From NCBI GenBank assembly GCA_034509735.1, contig JACGWO010000003.1:36106466-36170465 (forward strand): DNA of 64,000 bases, written 5' to 3'. This document shows positions 1 through 13,064 of the stretch, piece by piece (within the stretch, counting starts at the first letter, position 1; every line of letters starts with the position of its first letter). Under the pieces are notes generated by a model that saw only the letters and a list, made by a program, of their open reading frames with translations, was not told the DNA's origin and made no database searches. This DNA comes from Sesamum alatum. Its lineage: Eukaryota; Streptophyta; Magnoliopsida; Lamiales; Pedaliaceae. The translations under genes and the position numbers were made by a program.

Positions 1-26
1 AAATAAACCAAACAATTGGACAAGAA

Positions 27-2812
27 TCACGAGCATTTGATGTCTACATAATCGAGTTCCTGTCGTTGTTCATCCATGTAAAACAACTCGTCCTCCAACA
101 ATTCTTTCACCAGTAACTCAAAGATCCCTACCTCGACTTCTGCTACTGTCTCTTCCGCCTGCTCCCGAAAGTTTTTCCATCCATCGGTCTCTCTCTTGAA
201 ATCCAACTCGACCATAGTGTCGATCGCTTCATTTTCTACTTCTTTCGATGGATTCCACCTGTTGCAAATTCTTCTCAACATCACTTCTTTATTGCACAAG
301 CAAATTATTTTGCGTGTCCTAGAATCATGTTGAAGGCTTGGCAGGCTAAACGCTTCGTTTACATATGTGTCTGAATCTTGTTTTCTGTATGGTGACAACG
401 GCTTGTCCTCATCGGATTCATTGTCTGAATCCTCCAGCAACTCCCTCTCAAGTTCAATTGGATCCAGTTCTGCCAGTTGTTCAAATCTTCGAAGCCTGTA
501 TAGAAGCTGCTCTTTCGCTCCTGCATGTTTCGTGCAAGAAAACAGCGCAATCACAACCGATGCTGTTGCAAATACATGGCTGAGGATGTCCAATTTGAAG
601 GACTCCATGATTGAAAAGAAACAATGAATTCATAATGAAGAAGTAACACACTTCACTATAATACTGCAATTACCATTTCAGACAACCAGACAAATCACTA
701 AGGAGAGGGGTTCTTCGAAATGATTTTGAGGTCCCACGAAATACAAGCGTGTCATGAGATGATATCCGGTAACGACAAACAGCCAAAGAGCGATTAATGA
801 AGATCCCCCACCAACATAATAGCAACGATCGAATCCAGATCATTTTCCAACTTCAATAATGGCAACAATCAAGAAAAGTTTCCAACACATCATTGTGGGC
901 CATTTTCAAGTTATTAACATCTAATCTTATCAGCTTTGTGAGGACAAAATGAGGTCACTTTTGATCGGTACTGAGGTCATAAGTTGTAGTAACAGTACTA
1001 GGAAAGGTACGCCCACATGCATTAGATCTTAGAAACAAGTAAACATATCAAAATCACACCAATTGACTTTGATTGAACCCCTCCAACATATAGATGAAAA
1101 CGACCGAGCAACAAACGATCTACGCAGCACGGATGATCATATAGCATTTGATGCATAATTGAACAAAATTAGTAAAAGTTTGTTACTTACTTTGTACATT
1201 TGCAAATGTGGATTCGGGATCATAATCGTCGTCGTCATCTTCTTCTTCTTCGTCGTCTTCTTCTGCTTCTGCTTCTCCACTTACATGGTCATCATCTTCA
1301 AAGAAAGGGTCTAACACGGATACCGGACTACATTGTTCCTTCTCCTCTTCTTCTCCTTGTACATTGTCCGAATTTCTCGATTCGTAATTTCCATTCTCCT
1401 GTTAAGGTTCAAGAAAATAAGACATTTATGTCAGAAAAAAATTATTCAGGGTTGTAACTACTCCCATGAATGACAAAAGTGACTGCTGACAATCTCTCCA
1501 GAGTTGAAAACAGAGGATCACTAACATGGGATTAGAATGTGGGAGTTAGTATTGGAAATCCAACGAGGAAAATGAAATCAAGATTGTCATTTTCTGGGAA
1601 AATTATATGGGGGGAGACATGTAAATATTTTCTAGTGGCAGAGGCGTGATCGCAAGTACAATATTCAAACAAACAGACAGATGCTGACAAGAAAAAAACA
1701 AAAAGGGCATGGTTTGATCTGTAAATTTGGCGGATTACTGATAATTTTGACGCTAATATTCGAAGGTGGAATGGAGATTTCAAGTCGACATTCCGGCCAC
1801 CGAATCAGAGAAAGGAGATTGTACACCGACAGCGGACAGCACAAGCTAGACAAACGTAGTACATATTCATCTGTGTCATAAGTTCAGTTGTCTACATTTG
1901 AATTCTTGGTAGTCTTGAAGGAATTCCATTTCCCAAGTGATTGAATTGAAAATGAAATAACATATGATTATTAAGAAACTCGAATTTCGATGATTATTCT
2001 TTTACTAAAGAAACCATTTTTAGAAGACGAACCTGCTTTACATGGCGGCTGGGAGAAGGCGCCGGAGAATAGAACTCCGGCGTGCGGCGGCCGGTGGACG
2101 ACGGGCTTCTGTGAAGGGAAAATCTGAAAGGGCTGATAGGGCTCGAGCAAAATCGCTCTTCGACCATCGCAAAATCGGTATTAATCTCATCAAATTCCTC
2201 ATGATGACCCCTACAAGTGCTGGTGGAGGCCTCCTCCAAATCCCCTCGGCTCAAACTACCACTACTGCAAGAACACGAAATCCTCGTATTCCCCGGAAAC
2301 TTCCCTTTCTCTTTCAGTTCGTAATCTCCGAAAACATTCATCTCGTTGTCCCCAAGAGCACGCTTCTTGTTCTTACTCCGATCTCTCAGTCTCTTCAGAA
2401 AGGACCCAAACAACCCGAACCCGACGTTCTTAATCTGACCTCTGGCCTTGGACTGCTGCTGCTTCTGGATTCTCATAGCCGCTTCAACTAGGAGGGAGGC
2501 GGTCCGGGACGGCACGTGGAGGAAAACAGCGCTGGCAGGAGACTTACAGGGGCTCATCGCCGGCGACTGAAAATCAAGAAACGGCGATTTCCTGACGTCC
2601 GGGGGCGACAAAAAACAGGCATGTCTGCGGAGATTTCTGGGCTTTGTAGTAGGGGGTTCTCGCGAAATGGGCTTGCGCTTCTTGACTTGTAAAGTGGTTG
2701 TCGGAGAGGATTTCTTCAACTGAGAGCGCCTCTCTGCGATATAGCTCTTCAAGTGAAAAGGCTCCTGATCTTCCTTGAGGAGCTCATGCAACAACTGTTT
2801 GTGAGGCATCAT
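27..2812 (-). CDS. Plant-specific acidic protein of unknown function, three exons
   Basis: Coding exons are 2812-2033, 1398-1191 and 520-27. The junctions are GT-AG and the phases (0, then 1) agree, giving 493 aa. I chose the MMPHKQ start; the frame stays open upstream to 3064, but that part is an AT-rich leader without conserved character. Seen: a basic N-terminal third beginning QLLHELLKEDQEPFHLKSYI, then a Ser/Pro/Arg-rich stretch. Exon 2 is extremely acidic (a run of about 20 Asp/Glu near residues 310-325). The C-terminal helical part contains ELDFKRETDGWKNF and ends in a Leu/Glu-rich helix. Family knowledge: the C-terminal pattern resembles DUF4378-type ends of plant TRM-like proteins, but I cannot confirm this from memory. 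The function is unknown. The exon 3 acceptor (CATGCAG) was chosen because it alone follows a pyrimidine-rich tract and keeps the phase. Confidence 0.75.
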
Positions 2813-3114
2813 CACAAAGGGGAAGAAAATCAGTATCAGAAAGATTGAAATGATGCGTGTGATGATGATGGGTTTATAAAGGTAGAAGAAAAGGAGAGAG
2901 AAAGTTATGGAGAATTTGAAAGTGGGGAAGAGCTGGACATATAGAAATAGTAATGGCGAAGAGAAGGAGTGAGAATGTGTTGTTGTGTTGGTAGATTTTG
3001 CTGATTCAAATCCCTCTTTCGCAGGATCGAGGCAACCTGTGCTTCTATTGTAATTGTTAATCATACACTATTAATTAATAATTACATTAGTATTTAAACA
3101 TATAATTAATTATA

Positions 3115-3650
3115 GAGATAATTACACCATTCTCTCCTAAAATTTGATATAATTATACGTAAACTTTTGTGATTTGAAAAATTATATATACTGTCCTTAG
3201 ATATTTGCTTTCGTCTAATAAATAAATCCATTTGTTAGTCAAAATTCACTAAATTTATTGATATTAACAAAAAGAATTGGATAAAAATTGCATATTTACC
3301 TCTAATTGACTTATTAATAACTTATTGCAAGTCAAACAAATCTTTTTATAACCAAATTAATCGTATACATTTTCACACGTTGTATTTCTTCACCCTTATA
3401 AGGGTAGTTTAATCAGCAAAGATTTGTTTGACATGTAATAAGTAAGTAATAAGTTAATCGAGGGCAAAAATCGATTTTCATTCAGTTGTTGTCAATATCA
3501 ATAAATTCAGTAAATTTTGAATTTTGATTAATGGATGGACCTATTAGTTAGATGAAACTAAACTTTATAGGATACTAAATGTAATTTTTCAAATCATAAA
3601 AAATATGTGTAGTTATACGAAATATAAAGAGAAAACGGTATAATTATTCC
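3115..3650. mobile_element. Foldback MULE-type element, family A, 536 bp
   Basis: The two halves are inverted copies of each other across almost the whole length: the left end GAGATAATTACACC matches the complement of the right end GGAATAATTATACC. It is flanked by a 9-bp direct repeat, TTAATTATA (3106-3114) and TTAATTATG (3651-3659), with one mismatch. There is no coding capacity. Nine-base target duplications with long terminal inverted repeats are typical of Mutator-like elements, so I class it as a non-autonomous MULE. Related arms lie at about 16046-16380, 19907-20425, 22305-22800 and 33410-33475. Confidence 0.7.
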
Positions 3651-3659
3651 TTAATTATG

Positions 3660-5490
3660 TGTGGTACTCTTTCATAATTAAAGATTACCATTTTTGTGTC
3701 TTCTATTAATTTGATTTGTCATTTTTCATTTTTACGTTAGCGGGCTAATTTTAAAGTTTCTCTCTTCTCAATCTTCACATCTTTTATCTTCTTTCAATAA
3801 CTTTTCAATACCCTTATGTATCTTCTTTTTAATATTTATTAAAATTATGCGCACACAATTGATTGTGTCACATATATTAATTATAATTATTAGTTACGAT
3901 GTAGGTGTGAAGTTTATTTTTATAGTAGTGGTGTATGTACATATTGTTTTTTTGTTGGCTTTGAAGTTGTTGTTGGTAACTATAAAAATATTGTTGTAAT
4001 GCACACTGAACTTTGTAATAGTCTGTTGGTTGTTTTAATAATATCATTGTATTTTCTTAAAAAAAAAAGAGTTGCGGTGATAAACTCATCCTTTTAAATA
4101 GTAGTTACGATTGAAACTGAATATTTCATAATGATAGGAAACTATTAACATTTAAAGAAAATTGTTACACAAATTATCTAAATTAAATTTTCTATTGTAA
4201 ATTTTATTTTATTTAATATATACACGCCACGTGTAAATATTTTTTTTTTTTAAATACTATGCATGAGTAATCTTTGTACACATATTGTGTATATGTTAAT
4301 CGAAATAAAAAATGTAACATGATTTGAAAAAGAAAATTCAATCCGCCAACAAACCACCTCTTAACTTTTTATGTTTACACATTGTACACTAATTTTATGA
4401 TAAAAAAAATATTATATTTGTCGTATAATTAATTTAAAATAGATTGAATTTGATTTAAATTATAATATTTTCTATGTGTAAATTTAATTATTGAAATTAA
4501 ATCCAAGAACTTTATGGAAAAAAATAAACGAAGTTCAGTTTATTTGAATAACAACACTCAACTCATAGATGAAGATTAGGTACTGTGGCTACTGAAGGAT
4601 AAAACCATATAGTCCGCTAGAAAATATGTGACTCTGGTAATTCTGACACTAACCACTCTCATCACGGAATATTTTTACTCATATCAGGTCTAGTTGAATT
4701 AAATTAATCATACAATAAATATGATAGGCATGACACATTTACCATATGATCGATTGCTTTTTTTAAATTATATATTAATCACATGATAAATATATTATGA
4801 TTGTTATACAAATAATTTAGGTCTGATCAAATCCAATTTAATTAAATCTAATTATATGTAGGCGTACGATAAAGTTAAGTCATAACTCCTTAATCATTGT
4901 TGAAGTGACTCTATATATAGAAACATTTTGCTAATTATTATTAGAATCGTTTTTTTTTTCTGTTTAAATAAAAATAAACAAATATCAAAATAAACTTTTT
5001 ATTTGAAAAAATTAATTAAGTTAGAAAGGCTTATGGTAACTGCCATCATATAGCAATATGTCTGACCAAAATACCCATAAGCTTATTTATATTTACATAA
5101 TCTCGTGGTTAATTTTGTATCATTATTTTTCTATTTATGCATATTTAAGGTTAATTTATCTAATTAATTTTGATTAGATATTCATTTTATATTTTTCATT
5201 TAATAATGAATATAATAAAATTTTTAAGTACTCACACATCTAGTATACCCCATTCACTGGTACTATTTTAAAGGGAGACCCCTATAATAACTATCGTGGT
5301 TTGATAAAAAAACTTAAAAGTTTGAAAACAATTACTACAAATTTTTTTTTATTAAACTTAAAACAAAATAACAAATACTTTTTATATATAATTTTGATGA
5401 AAAAAAAATATATAAAAAGGTTGAGGTATATGATGATAGGATAATAATTGTGAATGAATTCAACGATAAGTATAAGCATATAATTCTATG
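3660..5490. other. Intergenic, AT-rich, no gene seen
   Basis: Very AT-rich sequence with homopolymer A and T runs. No open reading frame has coding character, and I saw no clear element boundaries. Confidence 0.6.
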
Positions 5491-5491
5491 G

Positions 5492-5665
5492 GAAATTTTA
5501 GTTCGGATCTGATTCGACCAAACTAGAATTAATTATATGGCAAGTGAAATACATTTGTAGTGTGATTGGTATACAGTTCAAAAATAATAATTAATTATAT
5601 AACAAGTGAATCACACTTATTTTATAATTAATTTGATTCGATCAAACCTGATTCGAACAAAAATT
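5492..5665. mobile_element. Short inverted-repeat MITE, sibling of the one in the GRF intron
   Basis: The ends are imperfect inverted repeats: the left end has TTCGGATCTGATTCGACC and the right end has GATTCGATCAAACCTGATTC. The right arm is nearly identical to the element at 29459-29629. No clean target duplication was found at this copy. Confidence 0.5.
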
Positions 5666-6033
5666 CTGGTGTTCCTGTGAGTTTGTTGAGAAGTAGACGC
5701 AAATTGGCAATGAGTGAGGTACACGCAGCGAAAGATATGCATGCATGCGTGAAAAGCCCGCTCCATTCCATATCATACGGCCTTGTTGTACCTTTTTTAC
5801 TGTTCAGTCCTCTTCACTTTTTATCACTAACTTTAATTCAAAAACACACACACACATTAGTCCTTTTTTTTTTATTATTATTATTATTATTTTATGTCCC
5901 ACTCTCATCAATGTTTATTGCCCATGCATGTACAACATCTATGTGATTAAATTCGCTGTTTTTTCGGTACCGAGTGTATAAATGATCGATACATATTTCT
6001 TAATTTTAAAAAATAAAGTATGTGTAAGTATTT

Positions 6034-6372
6034 AAAGAAAATATCATTTTTCGTTTTGTAATTAAAGGTCTTTACACTCTTGGTCGTATTGATTACGAGA
6101 ATATTATTTTTGGTTCCGTAATTTTTAAAAGATAGCACTTTTGATTTCATGACACATTTTTTTGAAATATTTAACAAAATAGCCATGTGCTTAGCATGTG
6201 GTTGGTAAGTGCCTTCATGCTCTTTTTTGTAAAATGTCTAACAGAAAGATGATATTAGACCAAAATTGCTATTTTTAAAATTATAAGACCAAAAATACGG
6301 ATTTCATAATCGAATGGACCAAAAATATAAAAGTCTTAAATTACGAGACGAGAAATAATATTTTTCCAAACA
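6034..6372. mobile_element. Foldback element, family C
   Basis: The left arm (GTAATT, then TTTTTGGTTCCGTAATTTTTAAAA, a 20-plus-base stretch given here by its key blocks) recurs inverted in the right arm as TTTTTAAAATTATAAGACC and related blocks. The arms are about 150 bp with a short unpaired centre. The flanks give only a weak 7/9 direct repeat, so the exact ends are uncertain. Confidence 0.5.
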
Positions 6373-6558
6373 TTTACCTATTTACTAGATGTATTGTGTA
6401 TCAAATGTAATAGGATCATGACTTGGATCGTGTGAAGGATGTCGAGTATATTACAACTACAATTTTGAGGTTGTAATTGTAATTTTTTTTGAAAAAAAAA
6501 AGTAGAAAATATTTATATAATTACATTTAATTTTAGAAGTTGTCCTTGTAATTAACCC

Positions 6559-6613
<55 letters not shown>
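6559..6613. repeat. (AAT)n microsatellite, about 18 units
   Basis: Uninterrupted trinucleotide run read directly from the sequence. Confidence 0.95.
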
Positions 6614-6827
6614 TTACAATTGAGATTATAATAGGGTCGTGGTGAGGGTGATATGGGCTGGAGTTACCTAAAGGACACAAATGTCCTTTGAGATCATGGT
6701 TAGGTGTCAACATAGGATCTTTGCTATCCTACTCCTAGCGTCCCAAGTCACTTTCAACACTTTGTGAAGTAGGACAATTCCTCCAGATTAGATTAATTAT
6801 GCTAAAACTAATAATTTTCAAAGAAAC

Positions 6828-7115
6828 TATAAATAATTACATTTATACCCCTTAACTTATGATCTGTTTACGTAAAATATTCTTGTCTTTTGGATAATTA
6901 CTTATACACCCACCAAAATCATCTATCATCATTTACACAAATTACCCTTATTCTGTGAAAATTATACATACAATCCAAAAAATATCAACGTCATTACACA
7001 AATTACCCCTATTTTTCAGCTATCATGAATTATTTATGTAATTATGCAAAAAAAATAAGGATGATTTGTGTAAACATCCTAGAGGTCAGGGGTGTAAATG
7101 TAACTATCCCAAGAA
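6828..7115. mobile_element. Foldback element, family D
   Basis: The left end AATTACATTTATACCCC is mirrored by the right end GGGGTGTAAATGTAACTATCC. The arms contain repeated phrases around TTTGTGTAA and its complement. It is the same family as 35284-35562, which has a perfect 9-bp target duplication. The flanks of this copy are degraded. Confidence 0.55.
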
Positions 7116-7260
7116 AATATTGCTTCAATAATGAAAAAGTAGTGAATATGAGTTTAGTCCATGTAGTCATAAGTTTACATATAAAAAACTCTAATAAAAT
7201 TAAATTATTAAACAAAAGCCTGATTAATATAAATTCTATAAATATTATTATCTAAATATA

Positions 7261-7281
7261 TTCTTATTCTTATTCTTATTC

Positions 7282-7313
<32 letters not shown>
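7261..7313. repeat. Compound microsatellite (TTCTTA)n-(TTA)n
   Basis: A hexanucleotide run passes directly into a trinucleotide run. Confidence 0.9.
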
Positions 7314-8449
7314 GTATATTCTTTTTTATCCCCGTCATCATGTTTGGCAGGCTATTATTCTGAGAGCTTATGATTGTTCACCTTCATCCTCAATATGACA
7401 GTTACCAAACAAAAGAAAAAGAAAAAGGGATTATTAATTTCTAAATCCTAAATCAAAAAGTGAAAAATAAAACAAAAAGAAGTACAACCCAAACCAGCTA
7501 GCCACTGGTGAAGTGAAAAGGAATCCTAAGAACTATATTGCTTTTAAAATCGCATTTCCGAAAATGTTCCAATCTTATGTATAATCGCATATATACATAC
7601 ATATGTGGACTATATACATAGATCCAAATGTTTTTTTTTTTTAACGATAATTACATAATTACATCAATATTTCGATAAACTGATCAATACATCAATTCAA
7701 TTAATATATTAATATAACTAAGAATGCATAACCTCAAACTTATTTCATGATACCGTAATAATCACTAAATTAAAACATCATGGTATATAGATTCAATTGT
7801 TAGTTGTTGTATTTTAGTGAACAACATTATCTGATTGAAATGTTTATGTCTTAATTAAATGCATTTCATAGATCCGTCTTTCTGTGGGTGTCATTTCCTT
7901 TGAAATTAATTCTGGTAAACAAACAGAATCATGCTTACCAGAATGAGTTAAACACCTGCTCTTACAAGAATGACACCAACCAGTAGTACTACCTGTGGGA
8001 ATTAACGTAAGCTGCAGTTTCAGGCGAGCTTGCTGTGTCATTTGTGTCGCTAATGTTAATTGGAGGACATTTTGATTAGTTCAGTCAAATTAAAGTTAAT
8101 AGTACGACGAGTGTATTATAATTATAATATGATTAATTTATCATTTAAAGAATGTGATCAATTACACATAATTGATTTTGCTTGGTTAAACCTGATTCTT
8201 TCTTCCTTTTTAAGTAAATCGGTTACAATTATATCATGGATTTTAATTATTGACATTTAATATATATCAATTACCAATATATTAAAGTAGATCGACAACT
8301 ACTATTAAATTATACCACTAATCCCACACATTGGTGGACTCAATCCCATAATATCTTGGTTATGGTGCATTAACTTCACCAATTAAGTTAGGCTTCATTG
8401 ACAGTTAAATTTGATTGAACTGAAATTTTTCCTTCAATTATGTTGAACT
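7314..8449. other. Intergenic, no gene seen
   Basis: AT-rich sequence. A slightly more GC-balanced patch at about 7850-8050 contains a 65-codon frame on the minus strand without recognisable motifs, which I do not call a gene. Confidence 0.5.
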
Positions 8450-9339
8450 AGTGTGTGCCCCATGCTATGCACGATTTTAATTTAATTATGACTAAAATTA
8501 TATCTTATAAAATTTATATATTATGTGAAAGTTAGTTAATAAATTTTTTTAATAAGAACAATAATATAATATGATTTTTTCTACAAATTACAACACATCA
8601 ATATCAACTAAAATACAGAAGTGTATAATCATCAAAATAAGAATGATGAGTTATACATCCAATAAAATTAAATTTTGATTAATTGTTAAGTCTTATTGAC
8701 ATATAATCTTCTCGTTCTTTATTTGTTATGGACTTGGAATTTAGTAAAAAAAAAAAATACTCTAACTACAAAATCATAAAAAATTAAAAATTACAAAACT
8801 ATATCAAATATATGGTAAAAAGTTACTTATTAACTTTCCATTTTTAAAATTAGATAGCAAATTTATGGCTTATCAAATTTATGATTGATTTGACTTTGCA
8901 ATTAACTTTCCATACTTAAAATTAGTTATAATAAAAAAATTCAAAATTCTAAAAAATTAGGATTTTGGTCAAAATTGAAGGAATTGGTCAAAATACTTCC
9001 TTCAAATAAGAAAATTAAACTTTATTACTTATTCTAAAAATTGCATAATTAATGAATCTTGACCACGCCTCATAATATAGGTAATGGTTTGAGCAAAAAT
9101 AAAAGCATGAAAAAAGTTAAATAAAAATAAAGAGAAAATTGCATGAAGAACAATGAAAAAAATGTGTTAAAAAAATATTTTAATAAATTTAGATCTAAAA
9201 ATAGCAAATGCTTTTTATAAAGGTTTGTTCTATAATATTTACAATGCCTTAACAATATTGTACAGTTATTCAAAAAATATATAAAAATATTTTGGTTTGA
9301 TATAAATTAAAGCCATGCATAGCACGGGTCGCACGCTAG
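8450..9339. mobile_element. Element bounded by inverted CTAG/GTGCTATGCAC motifs
   Basis: The left end, CTAGTGTGTGCCCCATGC followed by TATGCACG, is matched in inverse at the right end (complement CTAGCGTGCGACCCGTGC, then TATGCATGG). Both are followed inward by TTTAAT. The inner 280 bp is homologous in direct orientation to 13065-13330. The class is unknown; a Helitron-like origin is possible because the left motif includes a palindromic GTGC-TAT-GCAC hairpin and the right end reads CTAG. Confidence 0.4.
8816..9015. repeat. 200-bp segment directly repeated at 12880-13050
   Basis: Both copies carry AACTTTCCATTTTTAAAATT, then GGCT(T/G)ATCAAATTTATGATT, then TTAGGATTTTGGTCAAAATT and end in CTTCCTTCAAATA. 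The last part occurs a third time at about 15935-16025. Confidence 0.7.
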
Positions 9340-11980
9340 ACGGTGAAGGTGGAAACTATATAAATACCCTATAATATTGAAAATTAAAATTTTTATGTCC
9401 ATTTGAGTAATTCTTTTATCCTATTTTTTATTTTATTAAATTATAATAAAAGAGATTCTTTTAGATTAATAATGCAAAAAAAAATATTGTTAAAATCACA
9501 TTAACGCATCAATATTAAAAAAAGATATATCAATAGAAATAATTGAAGAAAGTAACTAAGAATAAATTTAAGCATGAGTTTAATAATATATTAACATACT
9601 ATTCAAAATTTTGTTAATAAAATTTAGACAAACTCGAAAGAAGATATATTGCAAAATTTAGATAATGTAATTAACGTATTGAAGTTCAACTTATAATGTA
9701 TAAAAACATAATAATAAATTAACCAAATGACTTAGGAAAGAAAGCAAAGGGACCATATACCGATAAGCAATATTGAACCAACAAAATGTCATATTTTTAT
9801 AATGATTATTTAAAATAATAAAAAATATTCCCCATAATTTTTGCATATTAATGTTATATGGTTATAGCATATGATATGAAATTGAATGTGATATAAATTT
9901 AACATAGACATACCTCAAATCTTAATATTTGAAATCACACATGAAATAGAAAAAGAAATGATGAATAACAAAGTATAGCGATATTATAAGAAAGCGAAAA
10001 AATTCTATCATGTTGACTACTAATTATTGAGACAATATGAATATATTGAGAAGATACCGCAATGCTCTGAGAAAAAAAAAAAAAGAAAAAAGAAAAAGCC
10101 CTCTAAGCAACAACAATTTACCTTAAAAAGGTGACCCCGGCAAAGCTATGTAGTATTTGTAAGTTGATTAATCAAAAATTGTTTAAGTGGAATGATAATA
10201 AGAAAAATTCTAAAAAGGGGAAAAGATGATGATTTTATATTACAAAAATAAATCATATACCTTTGTAACAATGAAGATGAAAAGAAAATATATTGACAAT
10301 AAAATACAATAATGTCTGTGGCGAATTTGTAATGAATAAAATATTATCTAGGGTTGTATTGAAAATATAAAGAGAAGAAGAATGTCTTTTTGGTATTAAA
10401 CATAAATAAAGTAGCATGCATAATAAGAGGGAAGTGATTAATTGATGACTTAAATAATTTAAACATCATATAGAACCAACAGAAAATTTTCAAGATATAG
10501 GTTAAAAAAAGTATTAATTTTATATACAACAAAGTTGATAAAATAGTTAATGAACAAATAAACACATCAAAAAAGAAAATCCAACACAATGTACATATTT
10601 AAATTAAAATTGATTATAATATATTTTCAAATTTAGTATCACTTAAGAATTTAATATATGTGATTAGTAAAACTATGAACAGGATATTACTAAGTTACCA
10701 TAACAATCCAATTTGTTATGGAAATGATTTAGGTTATATACAATAAAATTAATGAAAAGATAATTACAAAATAAGAATAAAATTTACTTATAATAAATAA
10801 CTAAAAATTATGTATCCATCACATATACATTCATGAGCTTAATAAATAAAATAATTGATAATAAAAAAATTTAAAAAAAATACAATCGAATGAATACTCA
10901 CCGATAATTAGAAGTATTAGCAAGATTCGACATATGTAACCAAGGTTTTCAACAAAAATAATCAAAATAAGCATGATAGAAATATGAATTAAGTAACAAA
11001 AAGGTTACAATTAACACATATATCACATAATTTTATGAACTCGTGAAATAAAGTAATTGATAATAAAACAATAAAAAATCAATGAAAAAAAATTGTTCAA
11101 CCTTTTGGTCTTTTCTTTTCTTCAATTATTTCAACTTTCACATGCAACAGAGATAGGTATGAATTTTGAATTGGTTTCTATTTTTTTTTAAATAATAGTT
11201 TTAAGTTTTTATTTTCTTTTAAATTCTAAAGCAAATTTATATGTCGCATCATTCACAAACTCAAATAATGAAATAATTGATAACAACAAAATTAAAATTA
11301 CAATGATAATATTAATTATCAGCAGTGAAAATTTTATACAAAATCCAATATCTCTATCAAAGGTTATTAATAAAATAGTCAAAATGACCATGATAATAAA
11401 TATAAATTAAATAAAAATTATATAATTAACACATAAAATCACATATTCATGAACTCATAAAATAAAATAATTGATAATAAGAAATATTAAAAATCGAGGA
11501 AAGAAAAAAATTAATACCTAGACTTGTGATCTCCTTTTTTTGTTTATTGTAGACTTGGAATATCTTTTATTATTCGAAAAAGATAGATAATACAAATTTA
11601 AAAAAATGATTACAGTTAACACATAAATCATATATATTTCATGAACTCATGAAACAAAAAAACGATAATAAAGAAATTAAAAAGCACTAACAAACATTTC
11701 GGACATAAGAAATTTGATGAACTCATGAAAATATGATAATATATTCATGAACTCATGAAATAAAATAACTAATAATATAAAAAATTAAACTGCAACGGGA
11801 AAATATTTTTCCCCATAACTTGGCTTATGAAAGTCTGCTTTTCTCATATATTGCCTATATGTTCATGTAAGATTAATTCCCAGCCACCCAACAAAGCATG
11901 AAATAAAATAATGTATATATATAATCCATAAACCTAATATAATGAAAAGCCATTAATAAAAACCTAATATATATCTATTA

Positions 11981-12004
11981 ATATATATATATATATATAT
12001 ATAT
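11981..12004. repeat. (AT)n microsatellite
   Basis: Uninterrupted dinucleotide run, flanked by TATTAATA palindromic blocks. Confidence 0.9.
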
Positions 12005-12500
12005 TAATACATAGATAGATATATATTAATATTAATAGATTATATGGTCAAAAATATTAGTTATTAACTTTCCATACTTAAAATTAGTTATATATATCAC
12101 ATATATTTTATGATGCTATATAGTCTATCGTAGATTATTTCTCATGGGTGGAAGCTGTTAGATTCTCCAAATAAATTAATTGCAATGACTATGAGAATAA
12201 TCGATTACACGAAAAGCAAAATAATACGGGTTTAATAAAAAATATTCTACGGAAAGCAAAAATTACATATACATGAACTACAATACAAAATAAGATAATA
12301 AAAAATTAAAAAATTCAACAATACAAAAAATATCATACCTGCTTGAAAAAAATTTTATTTTTATTTTTCGTTTTTTGTGTAATTGAAGATCCTATTAACA
12401 CACAAAAATCACACAAGCATGAACTATAAAAAACAAATTAAGATAATAAAAAATATTAAAAATCAAGAAAAAATAATTCATACCTGCTTGAGTACTCGTA

Positions 12501-12518
12501 ATCTCTCTCTCTCTCTCT
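12501..12518. repeat. (CT)n microsatellite
   Basis: Short uninterrupted CT run, near the end of the degenerate array. Confidence 0.85.
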
Positions 12519-13064
12519 TTTTATAAATCTACAATTAACACATAAAAAATTACATATATATAGATAAATTATAAAACAGAATAAAATAATAAAAAAATTA
12601 AAACGCAAACAAAAGCAAAAATTCCATACCTGCTTGATCAGTGTATGCAAAGAATATAGAACAATTACATATGATGAATGTATGTGTTTTCTCTCCATAC
12701 ATCCATATATAATATTTTATGTGTACTTATTATATGAGTGGAAGATTGCAATTTAAAGGGAAAAAAATACGGTTGATTTCAATTACATAAAACCGGATTT
12801 GCGGCTATTTCCATATCCAATTTATGTTAACAATTTTTTGGTTATTTGATGACTTTCCAATTAATTAAAATTATATGGTAAAAAAATTACTTATTAACTT
12901 TCCATTTTTAAAATTAGATAGCAAATTTATGGCTGATCAAATTTATGATTGATTTGACTTTCCAATTAACTTTCCATACTTAAACTGAAAATTCTAAAAA
13001 ATTAGGATTTTGGTCAAAATTGAAGGAATTGGTCAAGATACTTCCTTCAAATATATATATTAAC

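Larger units (their letters stand above)
10790..12650. repeat. Degenerate tandem-like array with ACACATA...CATGAACTCATGAAA units
   Basis: A phrase made of AACACATA, then TCACATA, then CATGAACTCATGAAATAAAA, then ATAATAAAAAATTAAAAATC recurs at least seven times with spacings of about 120-400 bp. The later units add CATACCTGCTTGA (about 12337, 12480 and 12626). It is heavily diverged, so the boundaries are approximate. No coding potential was seen. Confidence 0.5.

Noticed and set aside
2813..3064. 84-residue upstream extension of gene 1
   Set aside because: The extension is hydrophobic, AT-rich leader-type sequence. The conserved family start is at MMPHKQ.
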